From Paragordius varius (taxonomy: Eukaryota > Nematomorpha), in NCBI GenBank assembly GCA_964247055.1, contig OZ176055.1, forward strand, positions 7,564,001 through 7,628,000: a DNA stretch of 64,000 nt. Direction: 5' to 3'. Position 1 is the stretch's first letter; each line of letters opens with the position of its first letter. Below the pieces are notes generated by a model, which worked only from the letters and a program-made list of their open reading frames with translations, was not told the origin of the DNA and did not search any database. The position numbers were made by a program, and so were the translations under genes. Below, piece after piece: positions 43,401 to 53,921 of this stretch.

Positions 43401-45060
43401 GAGGTACGCTTCAAAAATGGAAACTAATAATATTATTTTACAAATGTTTATATAGCAAACAATTTTTATTTTTCATATTTTTTAATATTGATTTACAAAA
43501 TGATGTTTGGATTTAATAATAAAATTCTATTATATTTACGGCTATTTATTCAAATTTAGGATAAAAGTTAAAAACCTTAAAGCCCAACCTAGAATCATTT
43601 TACCAAACATTGGCACCTTTGAAACAAAATATTTTTAAATCAAAATCAAAAGTGACCATTTTTTTCTAAGAAAAAGTAAAATATGTATTTATTATATTAT
43701 ATCATCAATTAAAAAAATAAACGGAATAATTTTATACCCTACAACAGTCCGACGTTTAATTCTTTAAAACCGCAAAATGTACGATAACAGTGCGTAACTA
43801 CCACAAAATCTACAAAACAATGACTAAAGGTCCATACAAAACAAAATTTTTAATAAAAAGTTTTAGTAAAAATGGAGAAAATTGATAATTGACTATCTTA
43901 GGGTTCTCTGTAAGATCTTTATCATCATACCTAAAGGTCAACAATCCTTTTTTAACTATGTTGGGAAATTAATTTGTGCAAAACTGATCCAGTTATTAAA
44001 CGGATTTTATTGATTTGATTTAATTTACTTTTAAACATACGCACACCAAGCACAGCTACAATATCATTGTAGCGAAACAATTTTTTATCCCGATTTTTTA
44101 TTATAATAGTATATGATAACTCGAGGAAACTAATGATATTTGATAAATATAAATGAAATGAAATGAAAATATAATCATTTAAAATAATGATTATTGTAAT
44201 AAGGTCACATATGCGCTCTACCAACGCTAACCAAGCTTTTCGAATAAAATTTAAAGTTACGGTTTTTACATGATGATAGCTTAAACTATAAAAAACTATC
44301 CTTTCTTAATTATACAATTTTTTAGCATTCATTTTCGAATGAGAATCATGGAAAATTTACGATATTTTAATAAAAAAACAATAATTGAATTTGCAAATCA
44401 GTTATGTACATAAAATTAATATATGTGTGATGATGCATCAAATTTTTTTAACATAATTGGGTTAATTCTGTCATAATAGAAATCATTGATTATTTACTTT
44501 TAAACAAGGAATGCTGTTGATTTTAAATAATGCAATAAATTCGGTTAACTAATTAAATAACCAAATTTCAAAGTAAAAAAATAAATATTAATTTTAATTT
44601 TTTACGTTATGACCTTAATGAATCTAAAATAATTTATAATTTTAGTTTAAAAAATGTAACCGATTATGTTTAAACTAGATTATAATTTTAAGGGCGATAA
44701 AACATTATATTTCGATTTGATAAAAATAAAAAAAGAATTCACAATACCTAAAATATTAAAAAGAATAATAAAAAACTGACATATTAACCAAAAATTCGGA
44801 ACGGTTTTCCGAGCGAACTCGGTTTCATTACTATATAAAATATATTTAAATCTCCAAGGTTTCATAATTTAGTTTTAAAACTTAAATTATGACAATTTAA
44901 TAAAACTTTGAATCTATTCCAATTAAATATTTAATAATAATCATACCCTGCGACAATCCACTCCGCCAGCCAACACATATGAATCGGGTTGAAATATCGA
45001 ATATATGCATAAAAAGATAAAAATAAAGGATAAACTATATGACTTTAAAGGGGGAAACAT
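24463..45060 (-). CDS. Ppn: Papilin-like secreted matrix protein, 43 exons, 2468 aa
   Basis: Large extracellular matrix glycoprotein with the papilin C-terminal arrangement: Kunitz repeats, then an antistasin/WAP block, Ig domains and a terminal PLAC domain. All 43 exons join in phase from ATG 45060 to the stop at 24463. The total is ten Kunitz domains, four Ig domains, one antistasin-like plus WAP block, collagen-like Gly-X-Y linkers and PLAC. The start has a signal peptide (MFPPLKSYSLSFIFIFLCIY...). Canonical papilins carry an N-terminal thrombospondin/spacer cassette that is absent here, so this is a short papilin or papilin-like gene. Papilins act in basement membranes and inhibit ADAMTS-type proteases; that function is inferred by homology. 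Confidence 0.92.
25698..27488 (-). CDS. Ppn: Papilin exons 35-41: Ig domains 2-4
   Basis: Exons: 27488-27328 plus 27260-27140 (Ig 2: ELPCATEGNPKPRIVWYKD, NADAGDYICRADNG), 27011-26937 (Gly/Pro linker), 26580-26453 plus 26295-26118 (Ig 3: VIDCPMQD, ALWLKDD, EDEGVYKCLVNN), 26047-25890 plus 25821-25698 (Ig 4: IQCAGAGNYEKVQWFKDG, DAGEYECRTSNN). Each Ig domain is split by a phase-0 intron, unlike Ig 1. Three Ig domains just before PLAC is the papilin order. Confidence 0.9.
27489..28389 (-). other. Papilin intron 34, possible unidentified decayed element
   Basis: A 0.9-kb intron. At about 27800-28100 its base composition is less extreme than its surroundings, with stretches such as CTTTGCGCCGTTTTCC and GATGCCGTCGGC. 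This hints at a decayed mobile element, but no family could be recognised and no intact ORF is present. Confidence 0.3.
28390..33831 (-). CDS. Ppn: Papilin exons 25-34: ten collagen-like Gly-X-Y exons
   Basis: Exons: 33831-33745, 32415-32308, 30529-30458, 30334-30248, 30130-30047, 29622-29524, 29354-29292, 29203-29168, 29052-28726, 28554-28390. All are phase 1-1 and mostly encode GYPGQPG / GAPG / GGPGGP repeats, often ending PAYG or RPGYG. They form a tandem set probably made by exon duplication. Exons 33-34 add a Gln-rich part and an alanine run (11 Ala) before GRRPSYPQQQPG. The repeats are too short and irregular for a long collagen triple helix, so an extended linker is more likely. Confidence 0.85.
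30979..31458. repeat. Imperfect 480-bp palindrome in papilin intron 26
   Basis: The outer ends AATGCCGGGATGC and AATCCCGGCATT are inverted. Inner pairs include AATTCGATGCTGAACATT with AATGTTTAGCATTATCG, and ATCACCTCAGAAT with ATTCTGAGGCGAT. The centre is near 31215. A related sequence (CTAGCCTATTTTAAAAG) next to it recurs near 56575, suggesting a dispersed element. Confidence 0.55.
32550..33083. mobile_element. MITE family F copy in papilin intron 25
   Basis: Ends CCTTCGATTCAAATTGGGGT and CTCCAATTCAAATCGAA. The interior matches the 55961 copy on both sides of an inserted foldback arm at 32779-32889. Non-coding. Confidence 0.65.
32779..32889. repeat. Solo arm of foldback element C inside a MITE copy
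   Basis: TTTGCACTTCAAGAGTGTTC followed by four units of TTGAACAATTCAAGTTGGTC, without the opposite arm nearby. It interrupts the MITE copy at 32550-33083, replacing part of its interior when compared with the copy at 55961. Confidence 0.55.
33150..33684. mobile_element. Foldback element C copy in papilin intron 25
   Basis: Starts TTTGCACTTCAAGAGTTTCC and ends GGACACTCTTGAAGTGCAAA, with a core matching the copy at 5525-6074 (ATAACCCAGAAAAATATA on one strand here). The left arm is more diverged than the right. Confidence 0.65.
34188..34907 (-). CDS. Ppn: Papilin exons 23-24: antistasin-like and WAP block
   Basis: Exon 23 is 34907-34828 (linker); exon 24 is 34763-34188. Exon 24 opens with CPRVACTRFCPYGFDIAPGS and CPTCDC, an antistasin-type six-Cys module. 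A second Cys-rich unit follows (NPCAQHNCPADSQC ... KCIPQPVC). Next is a WAP four-disulfide core: PGTCPAASSPPGGQCP ... CENDAFCPANAKCCSDTCG and SACLEP. It closes with a collagen-like tail. WAP modules occur at this position in fly papilin. All three modules are classical protease-inhibitor folds. Confidence 0.87.
34990..37756 (-). CDS. Ppn: Papilin exons 14-22: Kunitz domains 7-10 and linkers
   Basis: Exons: 37756-37652 (linker), 37429-37334 plus 37255-37121 (Kunitz 7, split before GCRGNANNF), 37049-36987 (linker), 36832-36559 (Kunitz 8, QFMDGGCPGDHLNRF), 36339-36238 and 36021-35888 (Gln/Glu/Arg and Gln/His-rich linkers), 35808-35632 (Kunitz 9, FRYSGCGGNANRF), 35563-34990 (Kunitz 10, FSFSGCMGNGNRF, then a long Gly-X-Y and Ser/Pro-rich tail). 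The Gln-rich linkers suggest a flexible spacer. Confidence 0.9.
37815..38120 (-). CDS. Ppn: Papilin exon 13: Ig domain 1
   Basis: A single-exon Ig-like domain: GSTVQINCTAYGPSG (first Cys), IQWMKSGEPI (core Trp), and LEPSDYGNYECTHPN (the DxGxYxC motif with the second Cys). Exon phases are 1-1, so it can be skipped or shuffled without a frame change. It sits among the Kunitz domains, away from the three Ig domains near the C-terminus. Confidence 0.88.
38216..43120 (-). CDS. Ppn: Papilin exons 2-12: Pro/Gln-rich linkers and Kunitz domains 1-6
   Basis: Exons: 43120-42841 (Pro/Gly/Tyr/Gln-rich), 42187-41999 (Kunitz 1), 41036-40818 (Kunitz 2), 40533-40477 (18-residue linker with two Cys), 40152-39955 (Kunitz 3), 39836-39657 (Kunitz 4), 39537-39331 (Kunitz 5), 39079-38866 and 38734-38655 (Pro/Gln linkers), 38575-38458 plus 38379-38216 (Kunitz 6, split by an intron after GGSNNR). 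Kunitz signatures such as FWYGGCGGNNNRF, FVYSGCGGNANKF and FTYSGCGGNANNF are clear. Kunitz 3 keeps six Cys but has lost the GGN motif. Kunitz 4 lacks two Cys (see findings). Confidence 0.9.
43121..44946 (-). other. Papilin intron 1, longest 5' intron
   Basis: A 1.8-kb AT-rich intron between the signal-peptide exon and the Pro/Gln-rich exon. It has an (AG)n microsatellite at about 43290-43308. A minus-strand segment near 44206-44230 resembles a tRNA D-arm (GGTTAGCGTTGGTAGAGC) but no B box follows. No exon was found. Confidence 0.45.
44947..45060 (-). CDS. Ppn: Papilin exon 1: signal peptide
   Basis: Encodes MFPPLKSYSLSFIFIF followed by LCIYSIFQPDSYVLA and then GGVDCRR, a clear hydrophobic signal sequence with likely cleavage after VLA. 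The reading frame extends upstream to another ATG at 45165, but the ATG at 45060 puts the hydrophobic core next to the N-terminus. The donor AGG/GTATGA is in phase 0 with exon 2. Confidence 0.75.
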
Positions 45061-46539
45061 CCTCCTAAGATGTATTGAAAATCGTATGAAAGACACAATA
45101 TAACGGATTTTACTGTTAAATCCCTTTTTATGATTTTCAAATTCTAAAAACGAATCGTTTAGCAAACTCTAGAAAAAATTAAATTAAATTGAATTGAACG
45201 TTATAGTAACAAAATATATAAATAAAGTCATTTATGATGAGGTAATTGGGTTCACAAAAGAGATAAAATGATTAATAAGTATTGAAAAATTGCTATTGAA
45301 TCGGCTTTTGTTTATATTTCGATTTTTCAGAATATAAATAAAATTAATATTGTGTTGCAGAAAAAGTGTAAAAAGATTCACTTTTTTTATTATATATGTA
45401 TGTGAATATCTTATATAAAATATTATCAAAATCCTTCATAATTTGTTATTTTTGTAATATACTGGATGATAAATTATTTGTTATTGGTTCTTTTTTATAT
45501 TTTTTTTCAAGAGGCAGGCACCTTCCTATACCATCAATACAATAACGTATAGTTTAAAATTTATTATCGTTGTAATTAAACATTTTTCCCTTAGTTTTAA
45601 CAAAAACTTTTTATTATATTGCAAACAGATCAACATATATAGCATTCACTACTGTAATAAAGTGATTGATTTATAATCAATATCTGTTCCATGCTTTTTT
45701 TTATTAATTTTAAATATATTATATTATGTTGAATTCAAATCAGTTTTACCCTAAAAATTATTTTATTTTTTTATTTATGTGCAATACACCACAAGTTTAG
45801 CAAGAAAGTAAAATTATTTTTATACATAATACAGTAAGTATAATTTTATAAAATATTTTTATATAATATAACGAATATATTATGCAGCAAAACAGATTTT
45901 ATAAGTGGTTTAGCTAGAAAATTTATTTGCAACAAAAGTTTATGCTTTGTATACATCTTTAAAAAAATGAAATTTTATCTGTTTAATCTTTCCCCCAAAG
46001 ATACAAATATGCATTTTATTTTTATTATTCTTTTATTATTTAGGAAATATGATGTTAGTTAAAAAGCCGGGTGAGATTTGTTAGAATACTCTTTTAAGGA
46101 CATTTTAAAATTTAAAGCAGGTCTTTAAACAGATGAAAGAATGCACGCATATCCGCCAAAATTAAAATATAACACCGATTGAATATAGAATAAACAATAT
46201 ACTGAGGCAAAATAGGAATGGAGGGGATATTATTTAAATGTTTCTAACTTTTTCTATTAATTATTTTAGAAATGTCTTTTATTAAGATACATTTACGATG
46301 CAGATGATGAAGATTGATATCATATTTATTATACTGGTTAAAATAAGAGTGACGTCAGCAAACATTATGAAGATGATTAATTCAATACAGATTTCATTTT
46401 TTTAGCTGACATCAAGCTGCAAACACACAGAAGTTGAGTCCTTTAAAGGTAGCGTCATACTTTTATTCAGTAATAATGTAAAATGCCTTAAGAAAATGTG
46501 CGGCAAGTGCTTTTCTTATTTTAGAAAAAGAAATAGACC
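45061..46539. other. Papilin 5' flank, no gene recognised
   Basis: AT-rich upstream region of the minus-strand papilin-like gene, presumably with its promoter and 5' UTR. No TATA element or upstream coding exon (thrombospondin or spacer type) could be identified. A mariner relic starts near 46540. Confidence 0.4.
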
Positions 46540-47160
46540 GTTGAAGCTCATCGCTTGCTGTTAGAAACATATGTTGAACATCTCCGGAAAACATGTGAAA
46601 CGTGGTCGTGAAAAAATGTTATAATTTCAATGTAAAAGAGAGTGTGAGGCACAGGACCACACAACTCAAGGATGACACGTGTAAGAGTTATTAGATGACT
46701 CATTTCAAACTTAACGGCAATCATAAATATTACCTGCATCACAAATAACATTCGATTGAAGTCTAGGAGCAATGGGAAAGACCAATAAAACTGTAAATGG
46801 TTGATAAACAGTTTTAATAAAATCAAATGTAAAATAGTAATTAGACTTGTGAAATCCTGCCTCAACATATAGAATAGAATTCATTTAGGATCAAATCGGG
46901 ACGGGTGGAAAGAAGCTTAATTTTGTTTATCCATGATGAAGAAATCGTAGCATTCACCTTGTCAAGCTGGCCTATCAACACTAAGACGAAATCGGTTCGG
47001 CAAGAAGACTATGCCTTATGTCTGATGCATAGCTGTTTATGAACTTTTAAAACCCGTAAATCCTTATATTGACAGCGTTATCGCCAAGATCTGGGCAAAA
47101 AGTTTTGACTTTATGCGGGAAATGCCTAAAATTATCTATTTAGTCTCATAGGTTGAGCCA
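46540..47160 (+). mobile_element. mariner transposon relic, sister of the 10330 copy
   Basis: DNA resembles 10350-10800 in order: the ACCACACAACTCAAGGATGA region, GGGAAAGACCAATAA, GATGAAGAAATCGTAG, TTCACCTTGTCAAGCTGG. It is more decayed and without a continuous frame. It lies just left of the LTR element. Confidence 0.55.
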
Positions 47161-47384
47161 CATTAAATTTATACGGTGGCGTATTTAACATTGAAGAGGG
47201 GGTCCAACTAATGTGTTAATTAATAAAAAGCGCTGTGACAACACTCTTGCCTATACTGGAAATAAAAACCATTATTGATTTTATATATTTGGGCGATATA
47301 TTGTTTAAAAACATAAAACTTGATCCATATGCATGGTTTATGAAAATAAAGTCATTTATTTTTTAATAACATATTTTACAGAAG

Positions 47385-47632
47385 TGAGATGTAAATTGTT
47401 AAAATAGAAATAATAATTAATTTATTAAAAATTTCGTGATATTTATACTTTTTTATTAATGAAAATTTTAACATGCATGTGCGTCACAATTGTAAGAATA
47501 TGTCTTTTATTCTAATATATATATATATATGAGAATTCCATGAATAATGACGCACGAACATAAACGCCAAACGCGATTAATATAATAATATGAGGTAAGA
47601 TAAATATACAATGATTCAATGTTGTAATATCA
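47385..47632 (-). repeat. Left LTR (3' LTR) of the Ty3/gypsy element
   Basis: Shares nearly its whole length with 52390-52672, including TTAACATGCATGTGCGT and GAACATAAACGCCAAACGCG. Boundaries are set by where the two copies stop matching and by TGAGATG at the edge. No clear target duplication was found. Confidence 0.75.
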
Positions 47633-50600
47633 ACTAACATATCATACTCTTCATCCTCTAAAAAACGCTTAGGAGGTTTGCGGACTCGATCTGGGTAACG
47701 CCTGGGAGCCTCACTCTGCTCACCATCCGACCTCAGTTGTTGGGCATGTTTCCTCATCTCTTTCCCATCTTCATCCTTCACTTCGTACGATAACGGCCCC
47801 GTTCTTACTTCAACCGTACCCGGTCGCCATCCTCTAGATGTCTCATTTTTTATAAATACTGGCTGAGAAGGTGTAAATTCTCTTAAGGGTCTCGGTGGTG
47901 TACTTTCTTTAGGCGCTTCTTTATCTTGCAACCAATTCAACGGTGTGTTGATGTTCCTCTTCAAAAACAACGATGCGGGGGTCGTCTTTATCTCGTTATG
48001 CCATGAGTTTCGATGGGCCAATAATATAGCCTCTTGACCCTTCACGCCAGTCATCATCGTAGAAGAAATCTTAATTTCAACGTGTAAATCACTCTTTCCA
48101 CCAAACCATTTGTCCTTGGGTGGTAGGGAGCAGAGGTCACATGACTAATGTTCCAGTTTGTCATCTTTTCCCGAAAATTGAACGATTTTAAATAAGTAAC
48201 ATTATTAGATACTAGCATTCTTGGAAAACCGTAAGAGGAAAACTATTTCTCCAATTGTTTCAAAATCACATCAGATGTAATACTGCCAAGTATCTCCACC
48301 TCCACCCATCTTGAGAATAAAACCAACCAATACTTACCACACATGGGACCCGCGATGTCTACATGGAGTCTTTCCCATATTCCCACATTGAAGTTCCATT
48401 TATATACCGGATCCTCAGCAACGTTCACCCTGTTCCTCTGACAACACTGACAGTCGTGTACTAACATTTCAATGTCCTTATCCATTCTGGGCCAAAACAC
48501 CAACGACCTGGCTGTGTTTTTCATAGCAACGATCCCCGGATGTCCAACATGAAACCAAGCCAAAATTCGTCTTCGCGCAGCTGTTGGGATATCCAACCGA
48601 TCTCCAACATATGCGAAACCATCAACTTGTTTGAGATCATTCACGGCTTTGTATGCGGATAATTCCGGTGTTGACCAATCATTATTTTTAAGTGTCATAC
48701 GTAGTCGTTTTAACAGGTTATCCTCCAAACAATCTTTTTTTATTTGCGTTTTATTTAAATTTAAATCCACGAATGCGATTTGTCGGATTTTTTCGGTCAC
48801 ATATTCATCATCATTGGCTAATGGTGTCTGACTCTTTTCGGGAAGTCTTGAAAACACATCGGCCATGTTTGTCGATCCCGCAATATATTTCATATCAAAA
48901 TCATACGCGGTGGCCTTTTAGATCCATGTTAACAATTTACAGTTTTTAATATCACTTAACTTCCGATTGTTTCCGAATAAATGAACTAACGGCTTATGAT
49001 CTGACCAGACCTCACATTTCTGTCCATAAATATAATAATGGAATTTATCTAACCCAAATAGCAAAACCTGTTTCCAATTCAATTACAGAATAATTTTTCT
49101 CTGCATTCTGGCATTTTCTTGACGCGAATGCAATTGGTACCATTCTTTTATTCTCCATTTGCAGAAGTACAGCTCCAAAGCCTTTTGTAGCCACTTGTAT
49201 TATTGTTTTATTATTTGTGTTATAAGTGGCAAGTAAAGATTCTCTTGATATTAGGTTTTTTGCTTGCTTAAATTCATTTTGATGTTCTTGTGACCATCTC
49301 CATTCCTTTTTGGATCTTGTTAGTGCATGTAGATTCCTAACTTTGACATGTAAGCCAGGAATAAAACGTTCATAAAAATTGAGCAATCCCAAAAATGATT
49401 TTAACTCAGTTTTATTGGTAGGTGTTGCACATTTAGCAATGGCGTCGATTTTATCTTGTCCCGGCCGAATTCCTTGTTTTAATAACTCAAAACCCAAAAA
49501 TTTAATATTCTCCTGATACAGTTTCAATTTACCTTTTCTTAACGTAAACCCGAATTTTTGTAACCTTGTTAGGGTCTCGCTAAGATTTTTATCATGTTAA
49601 TCTTTCGTTTTACCAACAATCAAAACATCGTCGAGATAAGCCATTGTGCCCCTGCAATCTTTGAGTACCTCATCCATTACTCTCTGTAAAAGCATGGGAG
49701 AAACCAATCCAAATGGTAGGCGATTAAATTGAAAATATCCCATCGGGGTAGTAATAACTAAATATTTTTTACTTTCCACATCCACCGGAATTTGCAGGTA
49801 TGCGTCCTTTAAATCAATGGACGAGAACCATGTGGATCCTGCACATTTAGACGCGATCGTGTCAAATGTCGGGATAATCTGAGATATGTTCTCCATCAAA
49901 GAATTGATTGTTACCCGGAAATCAGCGCACACCCTAATTTCCCCATTAGTTTTTACGACGTTAACCGTAGGAGTCGCCCATTTCACGTGGTGTTGTGTAG
50001 GATCAACGGGACTCACTATTCCCAGGTCCATCAGTCTCTGCATTTCCATCTCTACTTTACTCTGTAGTGCCAATGGAATTCGCTGTGCAGCGCAGACTTT
50101 TGGTATTGCATCTGATCGCACATACAATTTGACAGGATCACCGTTGTAACAACCCAATTTCCCGTTAAAGAGTTTTGGAAATCGCTTGAATACATCATCA
50201 TGACCATTATTATTATTAGATGTTATTTGATTAACTTTCACGTTATCCAGTAAGGTCATGCCACAACCAATGATCCAAGGCAGCCCAAATATCGGAGATA
50301 GCTCTTCTTCCGTCACAAAAGATTCTAATTTCTTCGTGATATTTCCCATTGTTACATTGGCAATTGTTTTTCCCAAGAGTTTGATTGGGTTGTTTCCGTA
50401 GGAAGTTAATCTGAGAGCACTTTTTAGTGACGGTGCTCCCACCGTCTTCCAGACATTTTTATTAATGATAGAAGCAGCAGCTCCAGTATCAAAAACCATA
50501 CTGACAGCTTGGCCATTAATCGTAGCGCAAATGTTCGCTTGTGTGCCCCATTTATTATAATTAGCGTTTATATTATCACTATATCGTTTTTTATGGCGAC

Positions 50601-50764
50601 ACAATGCCTGAAAATGATTTTTTTTATTACAATTGTGGCATATTTTTCCCAACGCGGGACATTGTGTTGGTATGCGATTTACCACATTTGCCACATCTCC
50701 GCTTCCATTTATTATTATTGCCATCATCATTTTTATATTCCATATTATTTCTTTTATAATTATT

Positions 50765-51791
50765 ACTAGCGTAAATCTCGTGGGGGGGGGGGGCTATTTG
50801 AAATAAGGGACAATAAGATCGACATATGTGGAATATTTCGAAATATTATTTAAATATGATTTTATAGGACTTTTAAAACGGTGCATTCATACTAATATAT
50901 TGTTTACTTGGGGGAAAAATAGATTTAAAAAATTATTTTTGTAGATTTTGTTTTTTTAAAAAAATGGCATTTTACGGGAGTAGCGGGTAAAAAGTGGGCC
51001 TAAATCAAAAAAGTGAGTCGACTATGTTTGGCGCGATCAAAAATAAGTAAACAAAAATCATATTTGAAATTAAATGGTCCAACACGTTCTCCGGAAAATT
51101 GTCGCAACCTGTTTTTTACACGGGGTAGGCCCGAACTGAAGGCTTAATTCCAAAAAAGGGCGAAGCTATTGTCGGAACATTTATTAATGATTATATTTTT
51201 TCGATATATGGATTTGATTGGGTCCACCGGTTTTCCGGAAACAGATCACAAAGCCACATGACGAATCAGTTTTTAGCGGGTAGCTCCTTACCCAGCAGCT
51301 ATCTTCAAAGAAACGCTTGACTAAAATTTTTGCCTTTTAACAGGGAATACGTAGAATCCATATTGAATTTTTTTGGTCTCATACCTTGGGCAAAAAATCG
51401 ATTAAAAAAATATTTTTGTGGACTTTGTTTTTTGAAACAGGTGGCATTTTATGGGGGAGCGGGTAAAAAGAGGGCCTAAGTTAAAAAAGCGAGACGACTA
51501 TGTTCGGCGCAATTGAAAATAACTAAATAAAAATCATATTTGAAATTGAATGGTCCAACACGTTCTCCGGATTGTCTCAAAGACACGATTTTTGTGGACT
51601 TCTGTTTTCAAAAAACCCCATTTTTCACACGGGGTGGCCCGAACTGAGGTATTTCAAAAAAAGGGCGAAGCTATTGTCGGGGCATTCATTAATGATTATA
51701 TTTTTTTGAAGTTTGGATTTGAATGGGTCTACCGGTTTTCCTGTACCAGATCACAAAGCCAGCATTTTCCATTTTTATAAAAATATATAGA
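50765..51791 (-). mobile_element. Non-autonomous Helitron inserted in the LTR element
   Basis: The minus-strand 5' end TCTATATATTTTTATAAAAATG is at 51791. The 3' end ACGAGATTTACGCTAG is at 50765, followed by T. A run of 13 C (minus strand) precedes the 3' end. The interior has two imperfect copies of the same block (51090-51260 and 51550-51760). No transposase ORF. Its position shows it arrived after the retroelement. Confidence 0.72.
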
Positions 51792-52389
51792 TTATCATTC
51801 AACCGATTCTTTTGAATTTTGAGGATACTGCTTGACGACACATGGGAAGCAATATCGGCCCTTGCAAGTTCCTGAGCCAAGGCCATGTCGACAATGGTGG
51901 TTAATGACACGGCCTTCCCATCACACTTCGCATCGGGGAATCGTGAATAAAGATCCACTTCCAATGATTGCAAGTTTAATCCAGCCACGAAACTGTCTCT
52001 AATTCTCTCCTCCACCTATGTTTGAAATCCAGCCTTTTCCGCCACACTCTTGACTCTTTGCAAAAATTCCGTGAATGTTTCTTCATCATTTCTCCGCAAA
52101 CGAGCAAACTCAAACCTTGCAGCGAAGACCGACTTGGCGGGTGAGAAAAATTTACCAATGTCATGAATTATGGACCACGGAGCATCATCAAATGATTCTG
52201 GAAAAATCATTGTTTCGATCTTATTAATTGTTTTAAAACCAGCTCCAGCCAAAAACAGTACTTTGATATTATCATCATTAATATCAACATTTTTGGAGAT
52301 CATAACCCTTTTGACATATCTGATGTAGGTGGCAAAATCATAAGTGTCATCGTATCCTTCAATTGAAATTTTCTCCATTCGTCGCCAAA

Positions 52390-52518
52390 TGAGATGTTAG
52401 TTTTTAAAATAGAAATAATAATTAATTTATTAAAAATTTTGTTATATTTTTACTTTTTTATTATGATAATTTTAACATGCATGTGCGTACAATTGTAAGA
52501 ATATGTCGTTTATTCTAC

Positions 52519-52573
<55 letters not shown>

Positions 52574-52672
52574 AATTCCATGAATAATGATGCACGAACA
52601 TAAACGCCAAACGCGATTAATATAATAATATGATGTAAGATAAAAATACAATGATGCAATGTTGTAATAACA
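52390..52672 (-). repeat. Right LTR (5' LTR) of the Ty3/gypsy element
   Basis: Counterpart of 47385-47632. It is longer mainly because of an expanded TA microsatellite at about 52518-52571. The putative primer-binding site follows on the inner side. Confidence 0.75.
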
Positions 52673-52829
52673 ACTAGATATCAAGAAGTTAGAGCCTTAA
52701 TTATGGGCTAACAGAAACTAGCCATTGGCTATAAATTTTCTCTCCGAATACATAAAATTTCATTTGTTATTACAAATGGCTTCAAAGCGAGGTATTATAT
52801 GGCAGCCCAGAGGGTGACGCCCTACCCAG

Positions 52830-53320
52830 GGGCTAATTGAAAAATCGCTGGACTCTTTCCTTTTTTAGTAGAAATATTTAGAAATATTATTGAATCCCTA
52901 TGATATTTGGCCTCTTCGGCCGCGATCTTAACCCGTTCTAAAAAATTGGGTAAAAAATTCAGCGTTGCTCCGCACAAGTCGAAAAAATTCAAATCTACTT
53001 TGAAATTTTGATATTGTGAATTTAAATACTTTATCTCGCTCCATGATGCATCCTTTATTTTTTTCGGATACAGTCGTAAATATATTTTAAGTACAGCCAA
53101 TAGACCACAATAGGCGAGCAAAGTTGTTTTGAGGGCTTGTTCTGTTACTGGTATCTTTCGCTTCCATAACATTTGTCAAATAATCAACGTATTCCTCAAA
53201 TTTTATATTATCATTATATTTTTCGATGCATAGGTTAGCGATATTGGCAATTGGCGTTGTCATGTTCGTTCGGATCTGGTGCCTCCACTGTTATGTTGTT
53301 CGGAATTCGATTGGCCACCA
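52830..53320 (-). mobile_element. Fragment of a second, related gag region (fossil)
   Basis: Minus-strand translation around 52840-53170 resembles the gag-like region of the neighbouring LTR element in spacing and motifs (DASWSEI against DAPWSII, FLERVK against FLQRVK), but is clearly diverged. No LTRs of its own were recognised. It is an old, broken piece. Confidence 0.5.
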
Positions 53321-53883
53321 ATTCAGTTAAAACGAGGAAACTAATGGATATGTTATTTACATCATAATAAAAAATATAAATATAGACTATGCAAATATTA
53401 TCATCACTAAAATTTGTATCATGCAAACAAAAAATATAATTATATTTATTTGCATAAACAACACAAGTGGAATTGTTTTTAATGTTACTTCGATTTAACT
53501 GACACGCCATACAATATCTCACAAAACTTTCAATGTCTTGATTCGTACTTGGCTATAAAACTCTCCTTGCAGCCTCTTTTATTATATTCGCTCAAGAATA
53601 TCCAATAATAAACTTTAGCGTTTCCTTGCGCAAAGCCCTGGGAATAATACGATCAGCCCAATACAGCCTCACATTGATTTTCGTTTCTTATGCTCTATAT
53701 CAAGGATGTCCACTGGGCTGTTTTCGGTGCGAAAAAGCGCTCTAATGAATGTTTAAAATAAGAAATTGGATCTCAATCAAAAATTTACGATTATTTAGAT
53801 ATCATCCGAAATTGGGCTCAAAATAAATAAAAAAAAACAAAAATTATCAAAGCAGCCCTGAAGATATTTGTGGACACCGTTGC

Positions 53884-53921
<38 letters not shown>

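Larger units (their letters stand above)
47385..52672 (-). mobile_element. Ty3/gypsy LTR retrotransposon, broken fossil
   Basis: Old copy on the minus strand, flanked by two LTRs (47385-47632 and 52390-52672). Parts in order from the right: gag-like region (about 51800-52378), CCHC zinc knuckle and aspartic protease (about 50450-50650), reverse transcriptase (about 49600-50150), RNase H region (about 49050-49530), integrase with HHCC finger and core (about 47700-48890). A TGGCGACGAATGG-like stretch next to the right LTR is the likely primer-binding site. It is broken, with several interruptions in the coding part plus a Helitron inserted at 50765-51791. The LTRs differ at roughly 6% of sites by eye outside a TA tract, so it is of middle age. 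Confidence 0.85.

Noticed and set aside
44195-44235. tRNA-like D-arm on the minus strand (GGTTAGCGTTGGTAGAGC)
   Set aside because: No B box, anticodon arm or acceptor stem follows; at most the head of a decayed SINE.
44941-45165. Earlier papilin start at 45165
   Set aside because: It would place 35 extra residues before the hydrophobic core; the ATG at 45060 gives a normal signal peptide.
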